Below are positions 1-12,100 of a stretch of DNA of 64,000 bases, piece after piece (position 1 is the first letter of the stretch; each line of letters opens with the position of its first letter). The stretch comes from Anastatus disparis (Eukaryota; Arthropoda; Insecta; Hymenoptera; Eupelmidae). Position numbers and translations under genes: made by a program. The stretch covers positions 13,271,501 to 13,335,500 of the forward strand of contig JAFFSR010000218.1 in assembly GCA_017163975.1 (NCBI GenBank), in the 5' to 3' direction. The notes under the pieces are model-generated. The model saw only the letters and a list, made by a program, of their open reading frames with translations, did not search any database and was not told the origin of the DNA.

Positions 1-1140
1 TTACTATTTAAATAAATATTTGTGTCATCAATAAAATTTTTGTTAAAACTTGAAATTCCATAAGCTGTATTAATTAAAAAAATCATTTAAAATAATTTTT
101 ATGAAAGTTTTCTATGAGAATAAAAAATGAAAGGAAACAGTAAAGAACAATTAAGGTTTTCGTTAAAACAGCTACTTTGAAAAACGCGTCATTTAATAAT
201 GAAAATTGGAAAATCTCCCTTCTTATTTAACGTCCTTCAGTCCATCCGTGCACGAAATTTTTAATGCAGTATTACAAGAGCAAAAACGACTTTTTGGAGT
301 CATGCGAGAGAGAAAGAGAGACTATGTGCCCGGCTGTGGCAAATAATAATTAAAGCTAAAACGCAGAAAAGCCACGAAGATGCGCCACCGTGGAAAATTG
401 TCGTTAGTGCAGAGAAAGTTGCCCTGCGCGCATTTTGCTTTGTCAGAAAATTGTTAGCACAAGAGTGTGCTCACCGAGCGAGCTTAATTGACGATTCGAA
501 TACGCTGCGCTTAAAATAGAAAGCTGAGGGAATAAAATAGTTAAAGAAAAAAATTAAGTAATTTGCAACAGACTGTACTTACCACGCATTTCACGCTCTG
601 GAAATTTAAAATTTAGGCTGTTAATGTTTCTAATGGCATGGACAAAATTTTAAATATTATATTTAAAATAATACTTCTTGAGAAAAGACTAAATATTTTT
701 TATAATTTTTAATATCAAAACTTTATATGTGGTAAATAATTATTATTTATTAATAATCATTAAAACTTTGTTGCAAACTCAGAATCTTCAAGTTCTGGAA
801 ATTTAACAAGTCAAAATTTCATAACGATTTAATTGAAAATTTATACGAAGAGATAATTAAATTTAGTAACTATGTGATTTAAAAAGTGTCATAACATCAT
901 TTAGTTATAAGTTTTCATAATCTTGAATGACAAAGTAACTGAAATTATGTGATTTTCTAAAAGTACAATATTATGAAATTTTCTTTAAAGCTTTAAATCT
1001 TGAGAATTTCGAAATTTAAAAGACTTATTGCAATAGTCTAAATTTAATATTCTTTATGATACTCGTAAAATCATAGCATAAGATTCTTCAAGCTATTTGT
1101 CTTTCAAAGCAAGATAAAATTTATTATATTTTAAAGTTTT
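1..1140. other. AT-rich spacer with a small G+C-richer block
   Basis: No gene is seen. The DNA is mostly A/T homopolymer-like. A block at about 235-500 has more G+C and CpG, with a GAGAG/AAAGAGAG tract near 305-320 and several GCGC or CGAGCGAG strings near 425-485. It resembles the larger islands further along but has no open frame of note. Confidence 0.5.
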
Positions 1141-1149
1141 AAAACACAT

Positions 1150-1690
1150 TTGGCAGTTGAAAAGAAAAATGTTTATTTTCAATACAAATCGATCCGACGC
1201 ACATAAATCCATTCGAAAGATAAAAAAAAGAAAGAATGAAAAAAAAAAAAAAATAATAAAAGAAGAAAGCGAAAAAACTATATCCTCATACGAAAAAAAA
1301 GCAAATGTTTCCGACTGTAGCGAAGCGAAAAGCGGCTTTTCTCTCCGCACACAGCAGCAGCAGTAGAAAAAGCGTATACTTTTTCGTGAGAGTACGAAAA
1401 AGCGTTTTCAATAAAGACAGACATCGAGGGCCGGATGCTCGCGGCGATAAAGCGTACAGTAGTATACTCTCTCTCTTTTTCGGAGGCTGTATATTTGTTC
1501 CGGACTCGCGCCCTGATTGCACCCGGAGAGAGAACAAGCGATACTACGAATGCATATTTCAGAGCTTGCGGACAGATTTATCGAGAGTGTTTCTCGCTCA
1601 TTTTTTTTTCTCTTTTGCTTCTTTTTCTTTCACTTATTTTTCTACATAAGGACTACATCTGTTTTTCTTTCTCATAGTTTCGTCGGATTT
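1150..1690. promoter_or_regulatory. G+C-richer island between a purine tract and a pyrimidine tract
   Basis: The + strand is strongly purine-rich at about 1200-1300 and pyrimidine-rich at about 1565-1680. The G+C-richer core between them (about 1300-1560) carries a (CAG)4 run, GAGAGAG strings and a perfect short palindrome at 1379-1402. Overlapping frames of 69-114 codons exist on both strands, but they are low in complexity and match no family I know. A regulatory or untranscribed structural role is inferred from composition only. Confidence 0.25.
1379..1402. repeat. Perfect 9-bp inverted repeat with 6-nt loop
   Basis: CTTTTTCGT (1379-1387) is the exact reverse complement of ACGAAAAAG (1394-1402), with a GAGAGT spacer. 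A direct copy of GAAAAAGCG just upstream (from about 1366) can also pair with the left arm, so two alternative hairpins share one arm. This could be a cruciform or RNA hairpin, or chance within a biased tract. Confidence 0.5.
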
Positions 1691-2169
1691 TGAAAAACGT
1701 CGAAAAGCTTTAAATAAAGACTTAATTTTTAACTTTTTTTGGGCTTTTAAAATTTAATTTTTTTTCAATAAAATTGTTTTTTTAATTTATGAAAAAAGTT
1801 CATTATTTTTCACTTAGATTATTAAATTTTAAAAATTAGAGGCTTTTAGAATCAATAAACTTTTTGAATAGATAAAGATAATTTTTTAAATGATTAGAAA
1901 TATTGGAATTCAATAAATTATTTAAAATAGTTTGAATCTTTGTTAAATCCTTTCTATTTTAAACATTTTTTATAATGATTCATAGACAATTTTTATTGAA
2001 TAATTGAATGTATTAACATCGTAACAAATTCTAATCTTGCACAAAAATATTTTACAAAGTGTATAATTGAAAAATTTTAATTATAAAATTTTCAAACAAT
2101 ACTTAAAATAAAAAAAATTCAGAATAAACAAAATTAAAATTCTAAAGTACACAGTTCAATCAATACATT
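1691..2169. other. AT-rich spacer
   Basis: Nothing is seen apart from A/T-rich low-complexity sequence. It ends at the first copy of the candidate target-site duplication of the SINE. Confidence 0.6.
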
Positions 2170-2387
2170 AATATTGCATTTTTTTAATTTTATTTAACGT
2201 CGCTATATTTATGTTATCATTGCGATACTAATTAGCGCCGGAGGTTTTCTATGTATTTTTGAAGAAAGCACATGTGACATACAGTGGTGCTTGTATAAAT
2301 CGACCGAGAGCGGGATTCAAACTCGGGACCTCGAGATTATGAATCCATCGCTCTACCGAGTGAGCTACTGAGTCCTCATGAATATTG
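2170..2387. repeat. Candidate target-site duplication flanking SINE copy 1
   Basis: AATATTG is found at 2170-2176 and again at 2381-2387, directly outside the A-rich tail and the tRNA-like head. Seven bases in AT-rich DNA can recur by chance, but the placement is right for retroposition. Confidence 0.55.
2177..2380 (-). mobile_element. tRNA-derived SINE, copy 1
   Basis: Read on the minus strand, the element starts with a tRNA-like head beginning near 2375. It has an A-box-like TAGCTCACTCGG (complement of 2356-2367) and, 44 nt on, a B-box-like AGTTTGAATCC (complement of 2313-2323). A CAT anticodon-like loop lies between them. The anticodon, T and acceptor stems do not pair properly, so this is not a working tRNA. 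A tRNA-unrelated body follows and then an A-rich 3' end (complement of 2178-2195). AATATTG occurs exactly at both edges (2170-2176 and 2381-2387), which fits a 7-bp target-site duplication. The body aligns almost without gaps to a second copy near 5.4 kb. These are classic SINE hallmarks. The family name is not known to me, and transcription by RNA polymerase III is inferred from the boxes. Confidence 0.8.
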
Positions 2388-2439
2388 TTTTCTATTTAAC
2401 AAATATGCGGATCATAATCATATTTTTTTAGCAGAGATG

Positions 2440-2761
2440 TCAAGTGAAGATGATGGTATAAAAAAGGAAGATCATATATTTTAAAATAGATAAAGTAATC
2501 ACAGATTATATTTTTTAATTTCTTCTAACTAAAAATTATTATGTATGATTATTTAAAATTAAATTTGTTGAAATTTTTAATTTATTTTATAATTAAATAA
2601 TATTTTCTTTATAGAGAAATTAATTAAAGATGTGATATGGAGTGAGAGGGCAGCGCGTTTTTAAGCTGGTAGAGTAATAACAGATTATATTTTTAAATTT
2701 CATCTAATTTAAAGAAACCTTATATGATTGACCAAAATTAAATTTGTTGAAATTTTAATTT
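2440..2761. repeat. Diverged direct repeat, two copies about 179 bp apart
   Basis: Copy A (about 2491-2583) and copy B (about 2670-2761) share strings such as ACAGATTATATTTTT and AAATTAAATTTGTTGAAATTT in the same order with few gaps. Both begin with TARAGTAAT. Weaker similarity reaches about 50 bp further upstream in both. A shorter third match may lie near 2970-2990. This is an old tandem duplication or remnants of an unidentified repeat family, next to SINE copy 1. Confidence 0.65.
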
Positions 2762-5369
2762 CATGCATCCGTATGAACTGGATTAAAATTACTTTTATTA
2801 AAAAACAAATAAAAGGAAATAAAAACTAACTAAAATATGAATCTTGCCTTTCAGAGTGATATTCTAAAATAAATCGTTATGAAAATGGTGATAATTTATT
2901 CAAATTGTTTAAAAGCTTTTAATATCTTTGGACGAATACCAAATCTTATCTCCTCTATGTAATGTGTTTATAGATTATATTTACGTAATTTCAACCGCAA
3001 GCCCTGATCGATTAACCAATTAGTCAAATTAATGATCCATAATACCTAAAGCAATATTAGTATTAATTAATTGATTATGAGAAGCGATTTCCAAAACCAT
3101 GTCTCTCATCACTATGATTTTAATAGAGAGAAACTATAACAGTCCGTACCGTGCGCAGCGTCTGATCAAAGGGAAACATTACCACTGATTATAAAGTCTA
3201 CTAATTTCGTAATTATACGCCAATGAAAATCGAGAAAGAGATGTAAACTCCAATAATCTCTTGCCATTAGTAGCCGGTCGGCTCTGTGATGAAAAAAAAA
3301 TGTCACCAGTTCGTTTCATTTTCATGAACCTTTTTGTTTTGACTAGCGTATATTTTTTTTAATGTCACAAAAGTACGTTATTAGCAGATAGGCTCGCGTT
3401 CCTTTGATTATCGTTTCATGTTACGCGTCAAATAAAGATGTGACTTGTACCGTATGTATTTTTCATTTTTTTTTACTATTTACTTTTCCAATTTCTACTT
3501 GTTACTCAAATTACAAAATGTTTTTATTTTTTGTTAAAAACCAATATTTCAATATTAACAGCGTTTGTTTAAAAATTTTACGCCATCAAGAGATTGGAAT
3601 GCAGTTTTTTTTTCGTGTATTACGATTGAAAAAAAAAATATTTTTTTCCAATTTTGTAATTACAGTAGCTTCAAAGACGTATTATTTTAAAAAATTCATT
3701 TTTCGTGTGATTTTTTTTCAACAAATGAAAAGAAATATTCAAAACATTAAAAATGTCTAGGATAAAAATACCTTGCAAAAACCTGATAATAATTTTCATC
3801 CGAGGTCGCTAAAAAATTCGCCCTTATATTATTTTTTTCCTAGCCTTCCCAAGGGCTTGAATAATGCAAAGCAAAAATGTTACGTAACATAGTAGTGCAG
3901 CTACTACTCATAGCTTATTCCGTTTACTCAGGTTGATGCGTATCTGCGTATAAGCGCAAGCTGCTGCTGCTGCTTCGAGATGCGAATGGATTCTTCTTTA
4001 GCGAAAAAAAAAGAGAACGGCTTCGAGAGTTGTTGCACATTTTTATGAAAGCGCGAACATAAAAATACTTATATAGTCACCGGGATATAAAGAAAAGATT
4101 ATATTGAATTGTTAATAAAGAAGAGATGTAAACGTTGAGTAAAATGCAAGATTTTTTTGTAATTTTATTATCCTCTTTATGTCAGTCAGAATTTTATTAA
4201 AATCTCCATAATTAATAGATTTTTAACGATCACAAATATCAGTGATAAATCGTTTTTATAAACGAAAAAGTGTACAATTCTTTTTTTTTTATGCGAATAT
4301 AGAATAGTGAAAGTAAGCATTTATACCTTGTACAGAAAAACAATATTGCGGAAGATGATTATAGTCAATAAATTCGATCTTTTATTTTTGTTTTCAAGTA
4401 CTTGTTATACCATATCCGATTTCTATTTTCATTTCTGCTCACCATTCCCATATTCGATTAATATTTTCACGAAATTCTCCATTTTAGTATGCAAAAAAAA
4501 AATTTAATGAGCGTAACTGTAAAAGATTTAGAAGGATGTAACTAAATTAGATTTTGCACATATAAATGTATGTGTATGTGCAGTTACCGTACTTATATAC
4601 GTTTACTACGTATCCTGGGATTTAAAGTCAAATTTATAGTAGTAACGTTAAATCTTCATACAAAACGTAGAGAGATACAAATGCCAGGGATGTAGTAAGA
4701 GCGAGAGAGAGAGAGAGTTTCGCTCGTATTCCTTAATTATCATAGTACGCTAAATATTCTAATTTAGAGAAGGATCATAAAATAAAATTTAACAGCTCAT
4801 GAAATCTAAGAAAAGTTCATTTGCTTAATAAAAGTCGATCCTTTATTTTTTCATTCTTATTTTATGTCGGTAACATCTTTTAAGCTATGCTTTAATGTCG
4901 GCGGTATTATTAGGATTATTAAATTGGAATATTTTTAAGGCGAATAAAATGTAATTAACCAAAAAACGTGTATTATAAAATGAAAATAAAATGCATTTGT
5001 AATACACGCGTAATGATTTGACGTTAAATCACGCACCCTTTTCTTTTTATATAAATAGCCTTTTTAACAAGGTAGAAGACATTGGCAAATTGTCTCTCGC
5101 AACGCGAAGGCGTGTACTCGTTTGTCACTTGCTTACTCGAGAGGGAGATATACTTCTTAGTCAGAATTATGTTAACCCTATCCATCGCTGTCAAGCTTTT
5201 CTTTATTTCATTAGCGCGATTTTGCTGTTTAGTATTAAAGTTAATTGGACTGAGTTGGGGGGAAACGTTGAAATTTAATCTTTTTTTTATTGCGATTTGA
5301 TTGTTGTTGACGTTACTTTCATTTACATTTCACCCTTTATGTTATAGAAATATATAAATATACTTTGTG
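2762..5369. other. AT-rich spacer with small G+C-richer patches
   Basis: No gene is recognised. Patches with more G+C lie near 3120-3260, 3860-4060 (including a (GCT)4 run near 3960) and 4670-4720 (a GA tract). The open frames at 3404-3760, 4307-4507 and 5018-5278 are rich in F, K, I and L or lack any recognisable domain. They look like chance frames. Confidence 0.5.
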
Positions 5370-5520
5370 ATTTTTTTTATGAAACTTTACTGCTTTTGTA
5401 CCAGCATCGCGGTGCTAATTAACAATGGAGGTTCACGCTATGTTTGTGAACAAAGCATATATAATATACATGGATGTTTGCATCAATCGACGAACACTGG
5501 GACTCGAACCTAGGTCAATG
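5370..5520 (-). mobile_element. tRNA-derived SINE, copy 2, 5'-truncated
   Basis: On the minus strand this copy holds a perfect pol III B box, GGTTCGAGTCC (complement of 5500-5510). It has the same body as copy 1: CGATT, then TGCTTT, AACCTCC, a TTAATTAG core and CGCGATG, in the same order and spacing. It ends in an A-rich tail (complement of about 5371-5379). Upstream of the B box the match to copy 1 is lost near 5515-5520 and no A box is visible, so the 5' half of the tRNA head is missing or diverged. No target-site duplication was seen. It is probably an older or truncated insertion of the same family. Confidence 0.75.
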
Positions 5521-8150
5521 GACTAAAAAATCTATTTTTTTATCGACGAATAATTCTAGACTTTACCTGTAGAATTATCATACATTTTTAATGAAGAATT
5601 AATGCTTTTTTAATATGAAATAAATTGAAGACTTTTTCTCTAATGATCAATTAATCTTGGGTGGAAAATTATAAAATCAATAATAATAAACATTATTATC
5701 TGGTATTTTTCTTCATATAACCTTTATTTTTTATTACCTTTCTATATAATAAGTAATATACAAACAATAAAAATAAATCATTGTAGTAAGTTTTTATTTG
5801 CTAATTAATTACTAAAAATTTTACTGTTGTTTCTTCAAGCTTAAAAATAAATAGAAAAATATATAAATAAAGTCATATGTATTTCAATTGAATTTAAAAA
5901 TAAATAAAATGTAAAATACCATTTTAATTTTCTTGAATTCAATTAGAGCTGAAAATAAAGGCAAGGTTATTTTTGCCTTTTTCGCATACATATTAATAAG
6001 GGTAAAACGATACATACATACAAATGCAATAAGGGAAGGTTATATTTTGAAAATCAAGAACAAATATTACATCTCATCACATTTATTTGAATAAAACATT
6101 GTAACTGCTAGACCAAAAACTAGCCCCCGAAGTCTTTCAGAAAACAGAGCGCGCGTTAAATCTGCATATCAAACTTGTAAATTTTAAAAACCAGGCTACT
6201 GAGATTTTGTTATAAAAAAAAATATATTTTTTTTTTTCAAAATGTACCGCTGTAAAATTTATATCCTCTACCACTTTTTTTTTTATATGCAACTTTTATA
6301 ACCATTGCAAGTTATAAATATTTCTTTTGAGTATTGGACAATTTATGGCTTTGCATTTTGAATTAAAATTGCAAATAATAAAAATAAATGTACGTGCGTC
6401 TAAACTCGATTTGGGGAACTCAACGTTTTTAATATTAACATAATGAAATGATGTAATGCACGAAGGATGATTAATTAATTAAGAATTATTGCAATAATTA
6501 TAATACGTATTTTTTAAGCAAAAATTTATGCTACAAGCTTTTGTGAATATGGAGATTAAGCATGTAATGTTGGTGAAATATATTGCAAAATTAACATATT
6601 TTCCTTGTCACGTGTCCGTTCATAAAATTTAGTACCTCAATCCTTCTAAATTAAACATTCGTCGTGAAATCTTTTATTTTATTATTATTTAATGAATCGA
6701 TATTAATTGAATTCTAAATTGTTTTGTTTGCTGTTTTTATTTAATAAAATTTTCAATTCTCAAAAACTAAAACAATATCTAATGAATCTCTAATTAAATT
6801 AGAAAAACGAATGTTCAACAATTCTAAAAATTCAGATAAAAGGTTTTCCATTTTAATATAAAATTTAACATTCGTTATTTCAGAGCGAAATAACAAGAAG
6901 ACATTAAATGCGTTATTATATATGATATTTCTGCTTTAACAATGACATAATTCCACGTATACGCTTAATGTAATTTTGGTATATATGATATCATTAAAAA
7001 TTTTTTGCGCATGCAACGTACGAATTTCAACGAAATTCAAGTAATAGATACTATTGGAAAATAAAAAGTTGTATCAATTTCATTGATTAGCGAATAAAGT
7101 TTTGGTACACGATAAAACATCGAATTCAGCGAATAAATAATAAGTTTTGCAAACAGGGTTCTAAATAATTATATCCGAAACATATTCGTCCGTACATAAG
7201 CTGCATAAGGTTACTTGGTAAACTTAATAAATAGATAGTGTGTATGCGCTAATGTCAATGATAAGCTCGTATACGTATAGCGAATTGCAAAAACATTTAC
7301 ATTAGCTTTCGTGCATTAATTATACAAAACGCAATTGTTGCACACGGTATACGTATATTTGATAATGCCGATGCTGAAAGTAATATTCTTGAATTATGCA
7401 CATCTCTACACGCTCAACATTATTAATAATTGAATAGTGGAAAATTACAATTATTAGTTCTAATAATGAATAATTTCGTAACGATACTTCTAATATTGGC
7501 AATTCATTACAAGCTGATGATTTACTTGAAATTAGGATTAATGTTACGTTACACAAGCAAATTCTAAACGTGAAAGTGATAAAGACAATGGTAGTTGATG
7601 CAGGTATGATTTGCATTCTTAAAATTTGTAATTTTGAAACTTCAATTTTACAGATTACAATGTTTCAGATTATAATCATCAGAATATGAAATTCCCAGAA
7701 TACTAATCAGTTTAAGCATCAATGCATTCACGAACCAATCAGAATCATTGTTACAAAGTACACAGAATGAAAATGGCTTACATTTAACTGTTTCTAAATT
7801 AATGAACTGCGTTTCGTTAATAAAGTATTATAATGATATAAGACCTATTGTGTTCGAGCTGCTGTAACATCAAATTTGCATGTTAAAAAAAATTCTAACA
7901 TAAAAAAAAATTCTGATTGTAAGGTACGTGATGTAAAAATTACATAACTAATTTTATTTCATAAAAAAAATTGTTAAAAAATATTATTGAAAAAATTTTA
8001 AGTTTGTAAGCAAAAAAGTATAGAAATTTATGAATACACATGAATACACATGTATATAAGCTATCGCTTATTTTTTCATTCGAAACAGTTTGATGTTATT
8101 TAGAATTTAATGTTTGAAATGCAGCTCGTAAAATAATAATAGTAATTCGA
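5521..8150. other. AT-rich spacer
   Basis: No gene is seen. Short palindromes occur, for example GTTATTTC at 6874-6881 with GAAATAAC at 6887-6894. The minus-strand frame at 7320-7616 has no recognisable domain. Confidence 0.55.
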
Positions 8151-8294
8151 TCGTCAATTCAATATCGTACTGATTGACCTATTCTCTTTTCTCTATCTCT
8201 GTTTGACATCACTAAAATGAAGTCTCCTTTACAGTTTGAAACTATTCCCAAGCGCGGGATATACTGTACGTACGATAAACCTATTACCCGACTA

Positions 8295-8296
<2 letters not shown>

Positions 8297-8335
<39 letters not shown>
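8297..8335. repeat. (CT)n microsatellite
   Basis: An uninterrupted CT dinucleotide tract runs 8297-8328, followed by one TT interruption and CTCTC. It reads as GA repeats on the minus strand and contains repeated GAGAG pentamers, the core recognised by GAGA-factor proteins in flies. Confidence 0.95.
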
Positions 8336-8893
8336 AATACTAAAATGTGCTTGCTGCATTTGCTCGGCCACAAAGTACCAAAAAGGTATACACACAGCAT
8401 ACACACAAATCCATACAAAAGGCTATACATGACCAAAGCATATAATATTGTAGCTGATATTCCAAAACGATAACGTTACCGGTGTATAACCTAGCGTATT
8501 CCAACGCAAATTACAAGAGCTGGAGGAGGAGTAGGAGGAGGGAACCTATCCTCGTTTTTCTACATATACAACTTTCTCTCTCTCTCTCTTATATTTTCTA
8601 TTGTACATGAATTTCGATATGAGCCATCGTAAAACAAGCTCGTCGATTCGCTTTCGCATTATTGCACACACACAAACACACTCGGCAGTATGCAGAGATC
8701 CCCGCACGCACGGAATGTAAATTATATTTCTATCCTCTGCTCACTTTACGTTTTGTTACATACATATACAGTCGTATAATATATATATATAAACACAAGA
8801 GAAAGAGAAAAGCTTGATGCACACGCATAGGGTTTATACCCGTGTCGTTTCGTTTTCCTAACGCATTTTACGCGCGCGCTTTTACTTCGGACG

Positions 8894-8896
8894 CAT

Positions 8897-8928
<32 letters not shown>

Positions 8929-8930
8929 GA
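8894..8930. repeat. (AT)n microsatellite with CATATA interruptions
   Basis: A run of ATATAT units is followed by ACATATACATATATG. It lies inside the CpG-rich island, between a GCGCGC string and an exonic-looking but non-coding stretch. Confidence 0.85.
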
Positions 8931-9110
8931 ATACGCAAACGTGAGCAGAGATGACGCATCCGCGACTCGCAATCGGAAATTTCACGAGAGAACTTGCCGC
9001 TTCGTGTGTGTACATGTGCATGTCAAGAATGTGTGTGAACGAACGAACGAAAAAATAAAAAAAAAAAAAAATAAAAGAAAATAAAACAACAAACCGTTTT
9101 TGTATTGAAC

Positions 9111-12100
9111 GTGTAGGAAAATATATATCTGATTTGATATTTTTTTTTATTTTTATTTATATCGTTGGGACATCGTAAATAAATGTATTTCAGGCTGTGC
9201 GCACGCGAGAACGATTGTTTTAGATTTACATTGAAATATCATAGAGTACCTCGTCAACATTTTCGAATGGACAGGTTTAAGTGGATGACAGCTGCGACGA
9301 ATAGCTGCTTGGATTTTTAATAAGATTTATTCGTCTGAATATTTATTATTTTTTTTTTTAATATACTAGAATGTAGAAGAGTGAAGTTTTCAAATTTATC
9401 AAAACAATTTGTACAGCGTATAATAAAAATAAAAAAAATATGAAACAATATAGTAAATATAAATTTTTAATAAAACTTTTATTCTTTTTTAATAAATTGA
9501 CTTACAGTTGTAAAATAAAAATTGTTTCATCGATTCAGTAGCAAAGTTCGAAGTTGAAATGAAGAAAATAATAGAAAAATAAAAAATATAAACTACGAAA
9601 TAAATTAAAAATTTATTTTTTCAATAATTAGATTATATTGCAAAGTTTTAAATTTTATCGTTAATTAGATTATCTTTCGAAAATATTGTTTTTGATTTTA
9701 CATATATTCCATTGCATCGAGATAAAATATTTGCAATAACAGATAAAAAAAGAATCTAAAAATAAATTTGACTTTATCAAAAGCTGTTAAATAAAATGGA
9801 GCTTGGGTTTTATAGGCGATAATTAAGTATTATTAAAGAATTACAATATTTGTTCAGCGAGCAAATAAATTTTCGGGGGGGTACAAGAGCAGATAACGAA
9901 AATATCAGATGCAATTTTCGTGTCGGATGTCGTAAATAAAAGTTTTCTATATGTGCGGCCCCGTGCGAATGATATAAATATCAATACAATTTATCAATGT
10001 TTCTTTTTAAGCCCTAAAAACCAGGCGCAATAAAGATTTCAGTAGAGAACGCTGTTGCTCTATATTGGAATCGAAATTTTTTATTTTAACGATATATACG
10101 AATTGGTTATTGGTATTTTTTTAAATGTAAACTTTGCCTTTTTTTTTACTTTTTTTATACGAATATAAAAACAACGATATTATGCACTATTAAAAGCTGA
10201 TGAATTTTTCAGCAAAACAAATATTATGACTTTGATGTTTTAACGCCTTAATTGCGATTATCAAAGACCCGCAAATTTGTTTTTAAATTAAAATTCTCGC
10301 ATACTTTTTCATTTCTACAACTAAAATGAAAAAAAGGCCAGAGGCCTGCATTCGTAAACGATAAATTTCAAACGTTCGAAAGTTTTCCAACTTTTTTTTT
10401 ATTCTCCGCACTATTCTCGTGAGAAATTGTATAAAGGAAAAACTAACAACTCGTTTGGCAAAGAGAGAGAGAGAAAGGAAGAAAAAGAGAGAGAACGTAT
10501 AAATAAACGGTATATGCAGATTCGCGGTTAATGAAAATTTTCTCAGCTCTCAAAATCGTTGAAATTTTAATCCAGATGAACTTTAGCTATGAATGCCTGC
10601 GTACACTAAAAGTATAAAATAGTAGAAAGTCACAAAGGAACTGATGGGGTATATGTATATATATATATTTCAATGTAAATTTTGAATTCTCTAAAGCCCG
10701 GAAGAGCCAAAGTCTTAGCTTGCTTTGGGATTTTCGCTTCTCTGAGCTTTAGAGATATGGTTTCGAATTGTAGACGATAATTAAATGGGCTTACCATCTT
10801 TTCGTACGCTCATTGTAAAAATGTGCAATATTTTCTAAATTAACGTAGTTTTCTTAAAATAAAGCGTATGAAGCTATTTTATCTAAATATTTATTTTTCT
10901 GAAATATCAGATAGGGTAAACATTTTAAAATTCAAAAAATTCAAAAGTTGTAGTTTTGAATTCGTTAAATCTACATATGCAATATTTCACATAAAATTCC
11001 AGATTTACTGAATATGTATTTTGCATTACACGCTTTTTTTGTAAAATGCAAACAGAACAAATAAATATCTATCTATCTGGATCTTTGGTTAAGAGGCCTA
11101 TACATTTATGATTATTTACATAAAGAACAAGCACGGTACATTGTGGATAAAGGGATGGACAGAATGACAAAGAGCAAAAGGGATTGTTCAATAAATTACT
11201 TACTCAAAGAGGCTTAAGTTAATCTCCATTTAATGTCGATTTGTACATACCTGGAACAGAAAAATTTTTTTAAATTCAAGTTATTTGGTATTGGAAAATT
11301 ATTACGAATATTAAAGACTAAAGTAACATTATTTTTTCATTTTTTTATTTAATTTGTAACGTTATTTTTCCAATCCCAATATTAAGTAGACGTTCAATTC
11401 AATACATTTATTTAACCCGCTTATTGCATTTGGTCACTGTAGTAACCAAACCACTTTAAGCCTTAATTGATTATATTGAATTTAAAGTTAATCAGAAAAA
11501 TTTGAAAAAGTTCATTTTTCATATAAAAAATTTTTTTTGAACATCATTAGTAACTCTAAGAAACAAAAAAAAAATGATAAATTTTCAAATTAGAGTGTTG
11601 TAATAAGCTATACGATTTATACATAGTTAACGACATTGCAATTTCCCGAATTTTTTATCTTTATTCAAAAATTTCTTGAAATAACCTTTTGCTTTTTGTT
11701 AATTAATGTGAAAAGTTATAACACGTATATACTTCAAATTTTTTTATCAAAAATCAAAAATTTTGAAAACTGTAATGTCGTTATTATAATATTGTTAAAC
11801 GTTCAATCGATAATACTTAAATTTTATTTTGCTATCACCATTTTAAAAATACGTATTTATCAATTTGCAGATATAAATGATAGACTATTCAATGTTCTTT
11901 CCAAAAACAAACTCAAAACATACTTTTTCATGCCACATAAAGTTTGAAATCATAGTACAACGAAGAAAGAAAAAGAAAAATTGTGGGGAAACCACCAAAG
12001 AGAGAGCAACCCTCAAAAAGTTTAGTATCGAAATAAAAAGGAAACCGTAAAATGACGCACGCAGAAACGATAATCTAGCAAAAGAGGTTTATTGTTGGTT

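Larger units (their letters stand above)
8150..9110. promoter_or_regulatory. CpG- and microsatellite-rich island
   Basis: The segment combines a long CT tract, CA/TG and TA dinucleotide runs and CpG-rich strings such as ACGCGCGCGC near 8870. It ends in a purine-rich run at about 9045-9085. Open frames on both strands are created by the repeats (for example an alternating Tyr-Ile stretch from the TA tract) and are not credible genes. Regulatory function is inferred only from composition. Confidence 0.22.

Noticed and set aside
8746..9084. Open frames of 80 and 91 codons on both strands
   Set aside because: They run through (AT)n and (CA)n tracts and encode alternating Tyr-Ile or Val-Tyr strings. 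They are products of simple repeats.
10498..10505. TATAAATA string next to a GA tract
   Set aside because: No initiator-like sequence lies at the usual 25-35 bp downstream, and such strings are frequent by chance in AT-rich DNA.
11075..11100. String beginning TCTTTGGTTA, like the 5' end of mature miR-9
   Set aside because: The match stops after ten bases and no hairpin partner was found.
11636..11947. 103-codon + frame
   Set aside because: It is almost entirely F, I, K, L, N and Y codons, as expected from AT-rich DNA, with no domain.
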